This document shows, in pieces, positions 1 through 6,933 of a stretch of 9,106 nt of DNA. This stretch comes from Tissierellia bacterium. GTDB taxonomy: Bacteria; Bacillota; Clostridia; Tissierellales; Tepidimicrobiaceae. The position numbers and the translations under genes were made by a program. Every line of letters begins with the position of its first letter. Position 1 is the stretch's first letter. Location: positions 1 through 9,106 of the forward strand of contig JAAYRM010000069.1 of the NCBI GenBank assembly GCA_012518745.1, given 5' to 3'. Under the pieces are notes generated by a model. That model did no database searches and was not told where the DNA came from. It saw only the letters and a list, made by a program, of their open reading frames with translations.

Positions 1-685
1 AGGCCTTAAGTCCAGGCGTGGCACCCATTAGAGGGTTTATGGTATTGTAGTATACTCCTACAAGTACTCCAGCCGCTCCTGCCAATGCAGAGCCTATGGC
101 AAAGGTGAAGGATATGACTTGATTTACATTTATGCCCATGAGCTCAGCAGCCTCTTTATCGATGGATACCGCTCTCATCGCCTTTCCTATCCTCGTCCTG
201 TGAACAACATATTGGAGAGCCACCATCAGTATCACGGTGATCAATACTATATAGACATTCTTGATGTCCAATAATATGCTCCCATTGAGGAAGGATAGCT
301 TCTTATTGGTTATAAGGTCTGGAAAGGTTCTTGTATCCGGTTTTGCAAAATACATCATGGTATACTGCAGAAATAATGATACGCTAATAGCGGTAATTAG
401 GGCAGCTATTCTCGTGGAATTTCGCATCGGTTTATATGCGACCTTCTCTATCAGCATCCCTAATAGGCTGCATACTAGCATAGATATTATTAATGCGGGG
501 AAAAAGCCCAGGTTCCAAAAGGTTGTCAGCGCAAAGCCTACGTATGCTCCAACCATGTAGATCTCACCATGGGCAAAATTGATCAAATTTATAATTCCAT
601 ATACCATTGTATAGCCTAGGGCGATCAATGCATAGATACTCCCTAGGGATAGACCATTTATTAATTGTTGTAGAAATAGCTCCAT
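1..685 (-). CDS. livH: Branched-chain amino acid ABC transporter permease LivH, 3' end outside window
   Basis: This is an inner-membrane permease subunit of the LIV-type ABC importer for leucine, isoleucine and valine. It is read from ATG at 685-683 and gives 228 codons before the left edge, so the C-terminus is missing. The N-terminus (MELFLQQLINGLSLGSIYAL), the INFAHGEIYMVGAY segment at about residues 35-48, and the cytoplasmic stretch MRAVSIDKEAAELMGI followed by FAIGSALAGAAGVL are all typical of LivH. The last is the EAA-like loop that contacts the ATPase. A good ribosome site, AAGGAG, lies about 10 bases before the ATG. The gene follows the binding-protein gene by 67 bases on the same strand, with only a stem-loop between them, so they form one operon. 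livM, livG and livF would be expected beyond the left edge. The family call is firm, but substrate specificity within LIV/HAAT transporters is inferred from the upstream T-box. Confidence 0.95.
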   Translation of the reverse strand, partial: MELFLQQLINGLSLGSIYALIALGYTMVYGIINLINFAHGEIYMVGAYVGFALTTFWNLGFFPALIISMLVCSLLGMLIEKVAYKPMRNSTRIAALITAISVSLFLQYTMMYFAKPDTRTFPDLITNKKLSFLNGSILLDIKNVYIVLITVILMVALQYVVHRTRIGKAMRAVSIDKEAAELMGINVNQVISFTFAIGSALAGAAGVLVGVYYNTINPLMGATPGLKA

Positions 686-706
686 ATTTCTTTACTCCTT
701 TTTGAT

Positions 707-744
707 AGTAAAATCCTTAGGGCATATGCACTAAGGATTTTACT
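707..744 (-). other. Intergenic stem-loop between livJ and livH
   Basis: A perfect 14-bp inverted repeat (AGTAAAATCCTTAG at 707-720 and its complement at 731-744) surrounds a 10-base loop. In the minus-strand transcript it begins about 8 bases after the livJ stop and ends about 5 bases before the livH ribosome site. No U-run follows on either strand, so it does not look like an intrinsic terminator. A role in protecting the 3' end of livJ mRNA, or in making livJ more abundant than livH, is inferred by analogy with intergenic hairpins in other binding-protein operons. Confidence 0.7.
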
Positions 745-752
745 CTATAATA

Positions 753-1949
753 TTATCTTGGGTCTAACTTCTGTAAGAAAGTTGGTACCCCATCCTTCAT
801 CTCTATGATGGTTACGGATTTTACAGGATTATGGAACTCATCCATGGAGAAGGAACCAGTTACACCTGAAAAGTTTTCAGTTGCTTCCAATGCCTCTCTC
901 AGTTTCTCTGTATCCGCTTCCCCTGCCCTTTCAAGTGCATCCTTTAAGAAGTAGGCTAGGTCATAACCCAAAGCGTTAAAGGCATCTGCTTCCTTACCAT
1001 ATTTCTCCTCGAAGCCTTCTTTAAATGAGACAACCTCTTCAGCATCATCCATCGAGGAATAATGGCTTGAATAGTATACATCATTCAAGGTATCTGCTCC
1101 TGCTATCTCAACCAATTTTGGAGATTCGTAACCGTCGGCACCTAGTATTGGTACATCGAATCCTAATTCCCTTGCCTGTCTAACAATCAATCCAACTTCT
1201 TCATAGTATCCAGGAACAAACAATACATCCGGGTTCGAATTCTTCAATCTAGTTAGAACTGCCTTGAAGTCGGTTTCTCCAGCCTGATATGCTTCCTCAG
1301 CTAGGACTGAACCCCCTGCACCCTCGTAGGTTTCCTTGAAGGAGCTAGCAAGACCCTTAGCATAATCGCTAGTGGTATCTCCCAGTATAGCAGCTTCCTT
1401 TGATTCAAGATCCCCTGCCGCAAATTCAGCCATTATAACTCCCTGGAAGGAATCGCTATAACAGGTCTTGAATATATAATCCCTTACATTTCCATCTGCA
1501 TCCGTGGTCACATCATCTGCGGTAGCAGAAGCTGAGATCAGAGGGATCTGGTTTTGCATAGCGGCTGGTATGGCAGCCTTTGTATTTCCTGATGTTGCTG
1601 GTCCCAATAGGGCAACTACATTTTCCCTGGTAGCTAGCCTAGCAGAAACGTTGGCAGCTTCCGAATCTTCGGACTTATTGTCAACCTTAACTATCTCTAT
1701 CTGCTTTCCTAATACTCCACCATCTGCGTTTATCTCCTCTACAGCTAGCTCAATGCCATCTGTTAGGTTTTGTCCGTAAGTTGCAACTTCACCAGATAAT
1801 TCATAATTCAGGCCAACCCTTATGGCATCCGAATCATCTGCTGCAGCATCCGAGTCATCGGAACCGTTACCGGCTGGACTGGACCCGCATCCTGCTACTA
1901 AACTCAATACTAAAACCAATGAAAGTAATACAAGTAAACTCCTTTTCAT
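753..1949 (-). CDS. livJ: Branched-chain amino acid ABC transporter substrate-binding lipoprotein (LivJ/LivK type)
   Basis: This is the extracellular ligand-binding component of the LIV importer. It would be anchored to the outer face of the membrane by a lipid on Cys21 and deliver branched-chain amino acids to LivH/LivM. The 398-residue protein starts with a type II signal peptide (MKRSLLVL..., lipobox LVAGC at 17-21). An acidic Ser/Asp/Ala linker (22-41) follows, then the periplasmic-binding fold from about residue 42 (IRVGLNYELSGEVATYGQN). The segment ENVVALLGPATSGNTKAAIPA (109-129) followed by IPLISASAT (135-143) is the classic ligand-pocket region of the family, and FNALGYDLAYFLKDAL (324-339) is the usual C-terminal motif. 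Length is normal. The ATG at 1949 follows an AAGGGG-type ribosome site. It is the first clear gene after the T-box leader and is co-transcribed with livH. The HAAT family also contains binders of amides, urea and other amino acids, but the T-box favours isoleucine/branched-chain ligands. Confidence 0.93.
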   Translation of the reverse strand: MKRSLLVLLSLVLVLSLVAGCGSSPAGNGSDDSDAAADDSDAIRVGLNYELSGEVATYGQNLTDGIELAVEEINADGGVLGKQIEIVKVDNKSEDSEAANVSARLATRENVVALLGPATSGNTKAAIPAAMQNQIPLISASATADDVTTDADGNVRDYIFKTCYSDSFQGVIMAEFAAGDLESKEAAILGDTTSDYAKGLASSFKETYEGAGGSVLAEEAYQAGETDFKAVLTRLKNSNPDVLFVPGYYEEVGLIVRQARELGFDVPILGADGYESPKLVEIAGADTLNDVYYSSHYSSMDDAEEVVSFKEGFEEKYGKEADAFNALGYDLAYFLKDALERAGEADTEKLREALEATENFSGVTGSFSMDEFHNPVKSVTIIEMKDGVPTFLQKLDPR

Positions 1950-1964
1950 TAAAGCACACCCCTT

Positions 1965-2039
1965 TTAATTATTTTTTACCAATACTCTTTGGATCCTTTC
2001 AATCAAAATATCGCCTTCACTATCATCTATATCAATCAA
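1965..2039 (-). CDS. Possible 24-codon small ORF between T-box and livJ
   Basis: A short reading frame starts with TTG at 2039-2037 (or possibly ATT at 2042-2040), right after an AAGGGGGG ribosome-like sequence, and stops at TAA 1967-1965. It would encode LIDIDDSEGDILIERIQR followed by VLVKNN. It lies after the T-box terminator and 15 bases before the livJ ATG, so it would be translated just ahead of livJ. I recognise no family. It could be a translated leader coupled to livJ, or a chance open stretch with a G-rich tract that merely resembles a ribosome site. The weak start codon and short length keep confidence low. Confidence 0.22.
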   Translation of the reverse strand: MIDIDDSEGDILIERIQRVLVKNN

Positions 2040-2069
2040 AATGGATTCCCCCCTTGGTAAATGGATTAT

Positions 2070-2403
2070 ATAAAAGAGCCCCCATATGCATATACATATA
2101 GAGGCTCCTAAAAGCGTTACCACTCTATTTTATAATTATCTCACAATAATTATCTTACTAGGTTCTATGGATTTCAACAACCCACCTAAACCCTGCCCTT
2201 GTAACGGGGGCTACCGATATGATCTACTAGATTTCAATCATATGGCTCTGAAGCGATTGTTCACCATTATATCAAAACTGGCTTTCACCTGACCCAGCTC
2301 TCTGTATTCGATCTACCTAATGGCTCACTCTTCATCCTAGCCTTTATGTATCATTATTGTTTATTGAACTACGAACAAGATTGCAATCCATGTTTTTATG
2401 GTT
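2070..2403 (-). promoter_or_regulatory. T-box riboswitch leader, probable isoleucine specifier (ATC)
   Basis: This leader RNA senses the charging state of a tRNA and chooses between a terminator and an antiterminator. Several T-box landmarks appear in order on the minus strand. They are GATGAAGAG at the base of Stem I (about 2336-2328), the AGAGAG bulge followed by a GGTGAAAGCC distal loop (about 2304-2279), and GAACAATCGCTTCAGAGC on the 3' side of Stem I (about 2262-2245). A CCGTTA element sits in a GCCC/GGGC stem (about 2212-2195), and AGAGTGGTAACGC is the T-box itself (2126-2114). The antiterminator can be drawn completely: ATAGAG (2128-2123), 7-base bulge TGGTAAC (2122-2116), GCT, loop TTTAGG, AGC, CTCTAT (2103-2098). 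The specifier that keeps the usual six-base distance to GAG and is followed by a purine is ATC at 2257-2255 (Ile). The register is off by one base if counted from GAA. TGGT in the bulge would pair with an A discriminator, as in tRNA-Ile. Together this implies induction of the LIV importer by isoleucine starvation. Confidence 0.9.
2072..2107 (-). terminator. T-box intrinsic terminator
   Basis: The stem 2107-2095 (GAGCCTCTATATG) pairs with 2088-2076 (CATATGGGGGCTC) over 13 pairs, two of them G-U. The loop is six bases, and a TTTT tail follows at 2075-2072. Its 5' arm contains the CTCTAT strand (2103-2098) that the antiterminator needs, so the two folds exclude each other. This is the OFF state when the cognate tRNA is charged. 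Confidence 0.88.
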
Positions 2404-2410
2404 AAGCAAT

Positions 2411-2439
2411 AATATAGCATGATAGTTTATTCTTGTCAA
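2411..2439 (-). promoter_or_regulatory. Sigma-A promoter of the T-box/liv operon
   Basis: A perfect -35 box TTGACA (2439-2434) is separated by exactly 17 bases from the -10 box TATATT (2416-2411) on the minus strand. The predicted start is near 2403, shortly upstream of the T-box Stem I. The 52 bases further upstream (2440-2491) are AT-rich and show nothing I can assign except a weak AT-only palindrome (2481-2497). Confidence 0.85.
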
Positions 2440-2491
2440 CACAATTTGAAAGATTTCATATAATTACTTTTTTCACAAACATATCTATTAT

Positions 2492-2574
2492 AGATATTCA
2501 TTTATAGAGAAGATATTCATATACTAAGGATACTTATCTATAAGGATATTCATATACAAGGATATTTATGGTTT
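2492..2574. repeat. Degenerate 16-bp tandem repeat, about five copies
   Basis: Five head-to-tail units can be aligned. Unit 1 is 2492-2510 (19 bases) and the other four are 16 bases each: 2511-2526, 2527-2542, 2543-2558 and 2559-2574. The consensus is roughly AGGATATTCATATACA. The best-conserved part is GATATTCAT, which is exact in units 1, 2 and 4. The array lies between the stop of the metallophosphoesterase gene and the upstream side of the liv promoter. It may be a simple slippage-born repeat or a set of protein-binding sites. No unique spacers are present, so it is not a CRISPR array. Confidence 0.7.
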
Positions 2575-2579
2575 GAGGG

Positions 2580-3965
2580 TTAATTGGCGAAGCCACTATG
2601 CGTTTCCGTACTATCTCGATTCAAATTGATTGGGATGAATATCTTGTTATTATCGGTTTTTTCATCATTGAACATGCTCAATGCATAATCCCTGATAAAA
2701 TTTGGACTGGATTCAATTAATAGTTTAAATCCATCCGTATTGAAGATATGGTGAAGCGCATCATTTCTAAAGCCCCCAAAATAACCTAGATTTAGTATGG
2801 CTATGGTTTCAGAGATAGCCTGCATCTCCATATCCGTATATCCACCTATCTCTAAGAGGGAATCGTAGTACCTATCATAGCTCCTTTTTTGAAAGAATGT
2901 TCTAGAATATTCATGAAAATCCTTTAGATTACTATCCGAAGTATCGTTCTCCCTCGCCCAATTATCCATATTAACCCTATTGGTCTGATAATAGAATCCC
3001 TTGCCGGGTACGAACCTGAGGGTCCCATATTGATTGGGATGTGCAATTAGACAAGAGGTTGCTATATCATATATAGTATTACCACCCGCATCATGGGATT
3101 TGATATCCTGCAGATGGACATGGCCCGTAAGGATTATTTCAATCCCGGAATTCTGCAGCACCTCTATAGCCTCATCATTGTTTTCAATTGTATAATTTTC
3201 ATTTACTATCGGGCTATGATCCAAGAGGCTATGATGCATAATGGCAACTAGCTTTGCATTGTTTTCCCTAGCTAGTTCACCGCATTGTTCTATCCAATTC
3301 AGGGTTTTACCAGACAGAACTCCTCCCATCTCCGGCCCATCCCGCACCTTATTTCTATCGTATTTTGCTGAATCCAACATCAATAGCCATATATCCTCTG
3401 AGGGGGTGGCGAGATAGCTTAGGGAATCGGAATCCCGTGAAATAGCATCCTTATATCCAAACTGAGAATAGATATCCACGAATTCGTCGCTGGTTATGGA
3501 ATCGATCCTAATCAGTTCATCACCGATATAATTTCTAGCCCATGGATTCTCTATATCATGATTGCCGGGAATAACGAAAACATGCGTGCCGGACCTCTTT
3601 ATGGTCCTAAGTTTTTCAGCTAATTCTAGATGGCTTTCCCTTTCCCCATTACATGTAAGATCCCCTGCAAATACTACGATATCTGGTTTCCTATTCTGGA
3701 TATCCATTGTAAATGCATCCAATATTTCGCCCGAATAATTTAGCAATTTCCCATCGCCGGTATTGAGAAAGGTATCGAAGGCAGGCCCATCATCATAGGT
3801 TTCCTTGGAAAGATGATGTGGGTCCGCTGCAATGAAAAGGTCGATTTCCCTATTGGATTTGATCTTATAGCTTAGTATATCGTGGGTAAAGTTTTTGACG
3901 CATCCAATTATACCCACTACCAATACAAGGGATAACAATATAAGGAACATTCTATTGATATTCAT
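2580..3965 (-). CDS. Calcineurin-like metallophosphoesterase lipoprotein
   Basis: This is a two-metal phosphoesterase, probably acting outside the cell on an unknown phosphate ester. The 461-residue protein opens with a hydrophobic signal ending in a lipobox-like GIIGC (Cys22), so it is likely a membrane-anchored lipoprotein. The family's metal motifs occur in order: D48-P-H50, GD at 101-102 (FAGDLTCNGE), GNHD at 134-137, the histidine in AIMHHS (244/245) and GHVH at 281-284. This is a complete active-site set. The C-terminal 130 residues (from about 330) lie outside the catalytic core and are not recognised. The ATG at 3965 is preceded by GGTG at suitable spacing; the next ATG (codon 6) lacks a ribosome site. 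The gene stands alone: the LIV promoter lies downstream of it and the MATE gene is divergent. No terminator is evident after its stop. Nucleotide, phosphodiester or teichoic-acid-type substrates are all possible, and the sequence does not choose between them. Confidence 0.88.
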   Translation of the reverse strand: MNINRMFLILLSLVLVVGIIGCVKNFTHDILSYKIKSNREIDLFIAADPHHLSKETYDDGPAFDTFLNTGDGKLLNYSGEILDAFTMDIQNRKPDIVVFAGDLTCNGERESHLELAEKLRTIKRSGTHVFVIPGNHDIENPWARNYIGDELIRIDSITSDEFVDIYSQFGYKDAISRDSDSLSYLATPSEDIWLLMLDSAKYDRNKVRDGPEMGGVLSGKTLNWIEQCGELARENNAKLVAIMHHSLLDHSPIVNENYTIENNDEAIEVLQNSGIEIILTGHVHLQDIKSHDAGGNTIYDIATSCLIAHPNQYGTLRFVPGKGFYYQTNRVNMDNWARENDTSDSNLKDFHEYSRTFFQKRSYDRYYDSLLEIGGYTDMEMQAISETIAILNLGYFGGFRNDALHHIFNTDGFKLLIESSPNFIRDYALSMFNDEKTDNNKIFIPINLNRDSTETHSGFAN

Positions 3966-4078
3966 GAATTGGTCACCAACCTTTGTAATGCCTATATACC
4001 ATGTTTTAATATTCTTAATATAATTATATCATAAATGGGGGGCTAGAGGCATTAGAACCAGAATCTATAAATTATTTC

Positions 4079-4107
4079 TTTATATTTTGCCCAAAAAGGT
4101 ATATAAT
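4079..4107 (+). promoter_or_regulatory. Probable promoter of the MATE gene
   Basis: A -35-like TTTATA (4079-4084) and a perfect TATAAT (4102-4107) are 17 bases apart, giving a predicted start near 4114 and a leader of about 40 bases. The -35 box matches consensus at only four of six positions. No comparably good promoter was seen for the divergent phosphoesterase gene, although a TATAAT occurs on the minus strand near 4023-4028. Confidence 0.5.
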
Positions 4108-4155
4108 AGAAATTTAGGACACAATTTAAATACGACAGAATGAGGAGGAAAGATA

Positions 4156-5514
4156 TTGCAGACAGAGGAAAACAAGATGGGCATCATGCCCATTAAAAAA
4201 CTTTTGATAAATATGTCCGTACCTATCATGATATCCATGCTGGTACAGGCTCTATACAATATAGTGGATAGCATTTTCGTTGCACAGCTAGATGAAAAGG
4301 CATTGACCGCGGTCTCCCTAGCCTTCCCCGTACAGAATTTGATGATTGCTATCGCGGTAGGGACTGGGGTGGGAATCAATGCACTTCTTTCAAGGGCCCT
4401 TGGAGAGAAGGATTTTAAACAGGCTAATATGGTGGCCAATAGTGGGATTTTCCTAGCACTGGTCAGTTATATTATATTTCTAATATTTGGAATTCTATTT
4501 TCGAGATCCTATTTCATATCTCAGACCAGTGATCCGCAGATAATTGAATACGGGGTATCGTATTTAACGATAGTCTGTGTAGGATCCACTGGGAAATTCC
4601 TTCAGATAGTATTTGAGAGGTTACTCCAATCCACCGGAAAGACCTTCCATACCATGATAACGCAGGGAATAGGTGCTATAATCAATATCATCCTCGATCC
4701 CATCCTAATATTTGGGCTCCTTGGCGTGCCAAGGATGGGTACAGCAGGCGCGGCCATAGCCACGGTTATTGGACAAACGGTGGCGGCTATTCTAGCTATT
4801 ATATTCAATCTTAAGATAAATAAGGAGATCAGCATCGATATAAGGGATTTTGCACCTAAATTTGATGTGATAAAAAGAATATATGCCATAGGGATTCCCT
4901 CCATAATTATGATGTCCATAACCTCGATTACCACCTATGGGTTAAATAACATATTGAATAGGTTCTCTTCCACAGCAGTTGCGGTATTTGGGGCATACTT
5001 TAAGATACAGAGCTTCGTGTTCATGCCGGTATTTGGTTTGAACAATGGAATGATACCTATAATCGCATATAATTATGGAGCAAGGAATAAGGCAAGGCTT
5101 ACAAAGACGATCAAATTAAGCCTTATATATGCCCTAGGGATTATGACCATTGGGTTGACCCTGATTCAGGTGTTTCCAGACAAGATCTTATCGCTCTTCA
5201 ATGCCTCAGATGATATGCTGAGCATCGGGGTTCCAGCCCTGCGCATTATCAGCTTAAGCTATATATTTGCTGGCATCAGCATCGTATCGAGTGCCGTATA
5301 TCAGGCCTTTGGAAATGGGGTGCTGAGCCTGGTTACAGCTGTCTCTAGGCAACTGATTATATTATTGCCTACGGCCTATGCCCTATCTCTCCTTGGGAAC
5401 GTAAATAGCATATGGTGGTCATATCCCATAGCGGAGGTAGGAGCGTTGATACTAACTATCGTATTTCTAAGACATATATATAGTATAAGGGTATTATCGA
5501 TGGAAGAGGGATAG
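4156..5514 (+). CDS. MATE family multidrug/metabolite efflux transporter
   Basis: This is an integral membrane antiporter of the MATE (multi-antimicrobial extrusion) family, expected to expel cationic compounds using a Na+ or H+ gradient. The protein is 452 residues, normal for the family, with about twelve hydrophobic helices in two related halves. The N-half starts PIKKLLINMSVPIMISMLVQ with the family-typical ALYNIVDSIFVAQL and NALLSRALGEKD. The C-half begins VIKRIYAIGIPSIIMMS and holds FGLNNGMIPIIAYNYGARN. The chosen start is TTG at 4156 because a perfect AGGAGG sits 7 bases upstream, and because homologues commonly begin with an ENK-MG-MP-KLL sequence, which this start retains (QTEENKMGIMPIKKLL). 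An ATG at 4177 is a weaker alternative. It is a single gene, convergent with murF and divergent from the phosphoesterase. The substrate cannot be told from sequence, and nearby regulators of the MarR/TetR type are absent. Confidence 0.93.
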   Translation: MQTEENKMGIMPIKKLLINMSVPIMISMLVQALYNIVDSIFVAQLDEKALTAVSLAFPVQNLMIAIAVGTGVGINALLSRALGEKDFKQANMVANSGIFLALVSYIIFLIFGILFSRSYFISQTSDPQIIEYGVSYLTIVCVGSTGKFLQIVFERLLQSTGKTFHTMITQGIGAIINIILDPILIFGLLGVPRMGTAGAAIATVIGQTVAAILAIIFNLKINKEISIDIRDFAPKFDVIKRIYAIGIPSIIMMSITSITTYGLNNILNRFSSTAVAVFGAYFKIQSFVFMPVFGLNNGMIPIIAYNYGARNKARLTKTIKLSLIYALGIMTIGLTLIQVFPDKILSLFNASDDMLSIGVPALRIISLSYIFAGISIVSSAVYQAFGNGVLSLVTAVSRQLIILLPTAYALSLLGNVNSIWWSYPIAEVGALILTIVFLRHIYSIRVLSMEEG

Positions 5515-5515
5515 C

Positions 5516-5545
5516 GAGGGGTGGTATTAGATAACCTCATCCCTC
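5516..5545. other. Weak hairpin at the convergent MATE/murF ends
   Basis: GAGGGGTGG (5516-5524) can pair with TCATCCCTC (5537-5545) in nine pairs, two of them G-U, around a 12-base loop. It lies just after the MATE stop and overlaps the last codons of murF. No T-run follows on the plus strand, so a role as a terminator is doubtful. Confidence 0.25.
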
Positions 5546-6933
5546 GGTGGGATTATATCGTCCCTTAGGCTATTGACCACATCTTCCAATTCCAGGGCTC
5601 GGGATGCCTTTACAAGTACAAGGGATCCGGGCCTAAGAACTTCCCTCAGCTTTCTTATCAATTGTGGTTTATTATTACAGGATACTATTCTATCATCCCT
5701 AAAGTTGATCTTGGCTGCCTTACCAATATGTTCTGCTAGGGGGCCAATGGTAAATATATATTCAATCCTATTCGGATCTATATTCCTACCTATATCCTCA
5801 TGCATCTCAACTTCCATCTCTCCCAATCCCAGCATATCCCCGAGAACTACAATCTTCTGTTCATATTGCTCCATGCTATAGAGGGTATCCAAAGCTGCTA
5901 ATACGCTATCGGGATTTGACTTATATGAATCATCCAATATGGTAAACCCCTTCGCATAGACGAGCTCATTCCTCATCCCCGTTCTATCTATATGATATAG
6001 CCCTTCCTGTATGGACTCCATGGATATATCAAGGTGCCGAGCCGCGATTACCGCTGCTACGGTATTATACATATTATGCGCACCCAATATGGGGACGAAT
6101 AGGTTATGCATAATAGGGGCCTTCAGATCGAAGGATAGGCCATTTTGATCCATCTGGCCTAATTCGCATATATAATCATTGTGCTTCTGTATCCCATAGG
6201 ATAATATGCTCTGTTCAAGCTCTATATTCGTAATTAGTTCTTTTAATATAGGCCAATCACCAAAGTAGATAAACAGCCCATCCGGGGCCAAACCTTCCAA
6301 TATTTCGAGCTTGGCCTTTGCAATATTCTCCCTAGTTAAAAATCCCTCTAGATGGGCCTCGCCAATATTTGTAATTATGGCTATATCTGGCCTAGCTATA
6401 TCGGTCAAGAGGGATATCTCTCCGAAATCGGATGTGCCCATCTCGACAACGGCCATCTCGGTATCCTCATCCAAATCCAATAATGTAAGGGGCATGCCTA
6501 TATGATTATTGAGGTTGCCAATCGTTTTTTTAGTATTGTATCTAGTTGCTAAAATACCTGCAAGGATATCCTTGGTGGTGGTCTTCCCATTACTACCGGT
6601 TATACCTATGACCTTTACATCTAGCTGTTTACGGTATTCCTTGGCTAACCTCTGCAATGCCAGGAGCGTATCATCGACCACTATGAATGGAAAATCGATA
6701 TCTGGTAGTGGTTCATCTTTAGTCCATAAGGCTGCCGAAGCTCCCCTATCCATAGCCTCCTGTACAAAGCGATGGGCATTGAAATTCGCACCGATCAACG
6801 GTATGAATAATTGATCATCTTCGATATCCCTAGTATCGGTTGATACGCCCCTTATGATCAGATGATCATACTTGGCGTTAGAGAGGGAGCCCTGGGTCAT
6901 CCTCCCTATATCCTTTAAGCTCCGTATTATCAT
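5527..6933 (-). CDS. murF: UDP-N-acetylmuramoyl-tripeptide--D-alanyl-D-alanine ligase
   Basis: This cytoplasmic Mur ligase uses ATP to add the D-Ala-D-Ala dipeptide to UDP-MurNAc-tripeptide, the last soluble step of peptidoglycan precursor synthesis. The 468-residue protein has the three Mur domains. The N-terminal substrate domain includes GVSTDTRDIEDDQLFIPL (29-46). The central ATPase has the P-loop TGSNGKTTT (112-120), GNLNNHIGMPLT (139-150) and ITNIGEAHLEGF (187-198). The C-terminal domain begins after LGAHNMYN (283-290) and holds GMRNE, DDSYKSNPDS (334-343), VLGDMLGLGE and VKASRALELE (441-450). The usual family sequence at 338-341 is YNANP or YNASP, so YKSNP is a variant. The ATG at 6933 overlaps the ddl stop (ATGA) and follows GAGGTG, so translation is coupled to ddl. 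The ddl-murF order is a common Firmicute arrangement and fits the pathway, since Ddl supplies the dipeptide that MurF uses. Confidence 0.96.
   Translation of the reverse strand: MIIRSLKDIGRMTQGSLSNAKYDHLIIRGVSTDTRDIEDDQLFIPLIGANFNAHRFVQEAMDRGASAALWTKDEPLPDIDFPFIVVDDTLLALQRLAKEYRKQLDVKVIGITGSNGKTTTKDILAGILATRYNTKKTIGNLNNHIGMPLTLLDLDEDTEMAVVEMGTSDFGEISLLTDIARPDIAIITNIGEAHLEGFLTRENIAKAKLEILEGLAPDGLFIYFGDWPILKELITNIELEQSILSYGIQKHNDYICELGQMDQNGLSFDLKAPIMHNLFVPILGAHNMYNTVAAVIAARHLDISMESIQEGLYHIDRTGMRNELVYAKGFTILDDSYKSNPDSVLAALDTLYSMEQYEQKIVVLGDMLGLGEMEVEMHEDIGRNIDPNRIEYIFTIGPLAEHIGKAAKINFRDDRIVSCNNKPQLIRKLREVLRPGSLVLVKASRALELEDVVNSLRDDIIPPRDEVI

Noticed and set aside
261..560. Plus-strand open frame of 99 codons
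   Set aside because: It is antisense to livH, which has clear family motifs in its own frame.
707..744. Intrinsic terminator after livJ
   Set aside because: Neither strand has a T-run after the stem, and livH follows at once with a good ribosome site.
1781..2292. Plus-strand open frames over the livJ start and T-box region
   Set aside because: They are antisense to livJ and to the structured T-box leader, with no family resemblance.
2492..2574. CRISPR-like array
   Set aside because: The units are contiguous with no unique spacers, are too short, and no cas genes are near.
4080..4934. Minus-strand open frames opposite the MATE gene
   Set aside because: They are mirror frames of a transmembrane coding sequence; the plus-strand frame is the recognised gene.
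5516..5545. Bidirectional terminator between MATE and murF
   Set aside because: The stem is short, has G-U pairs, overlaps murF codons and lacks T-runs. It is listed only as a weak hairpin.
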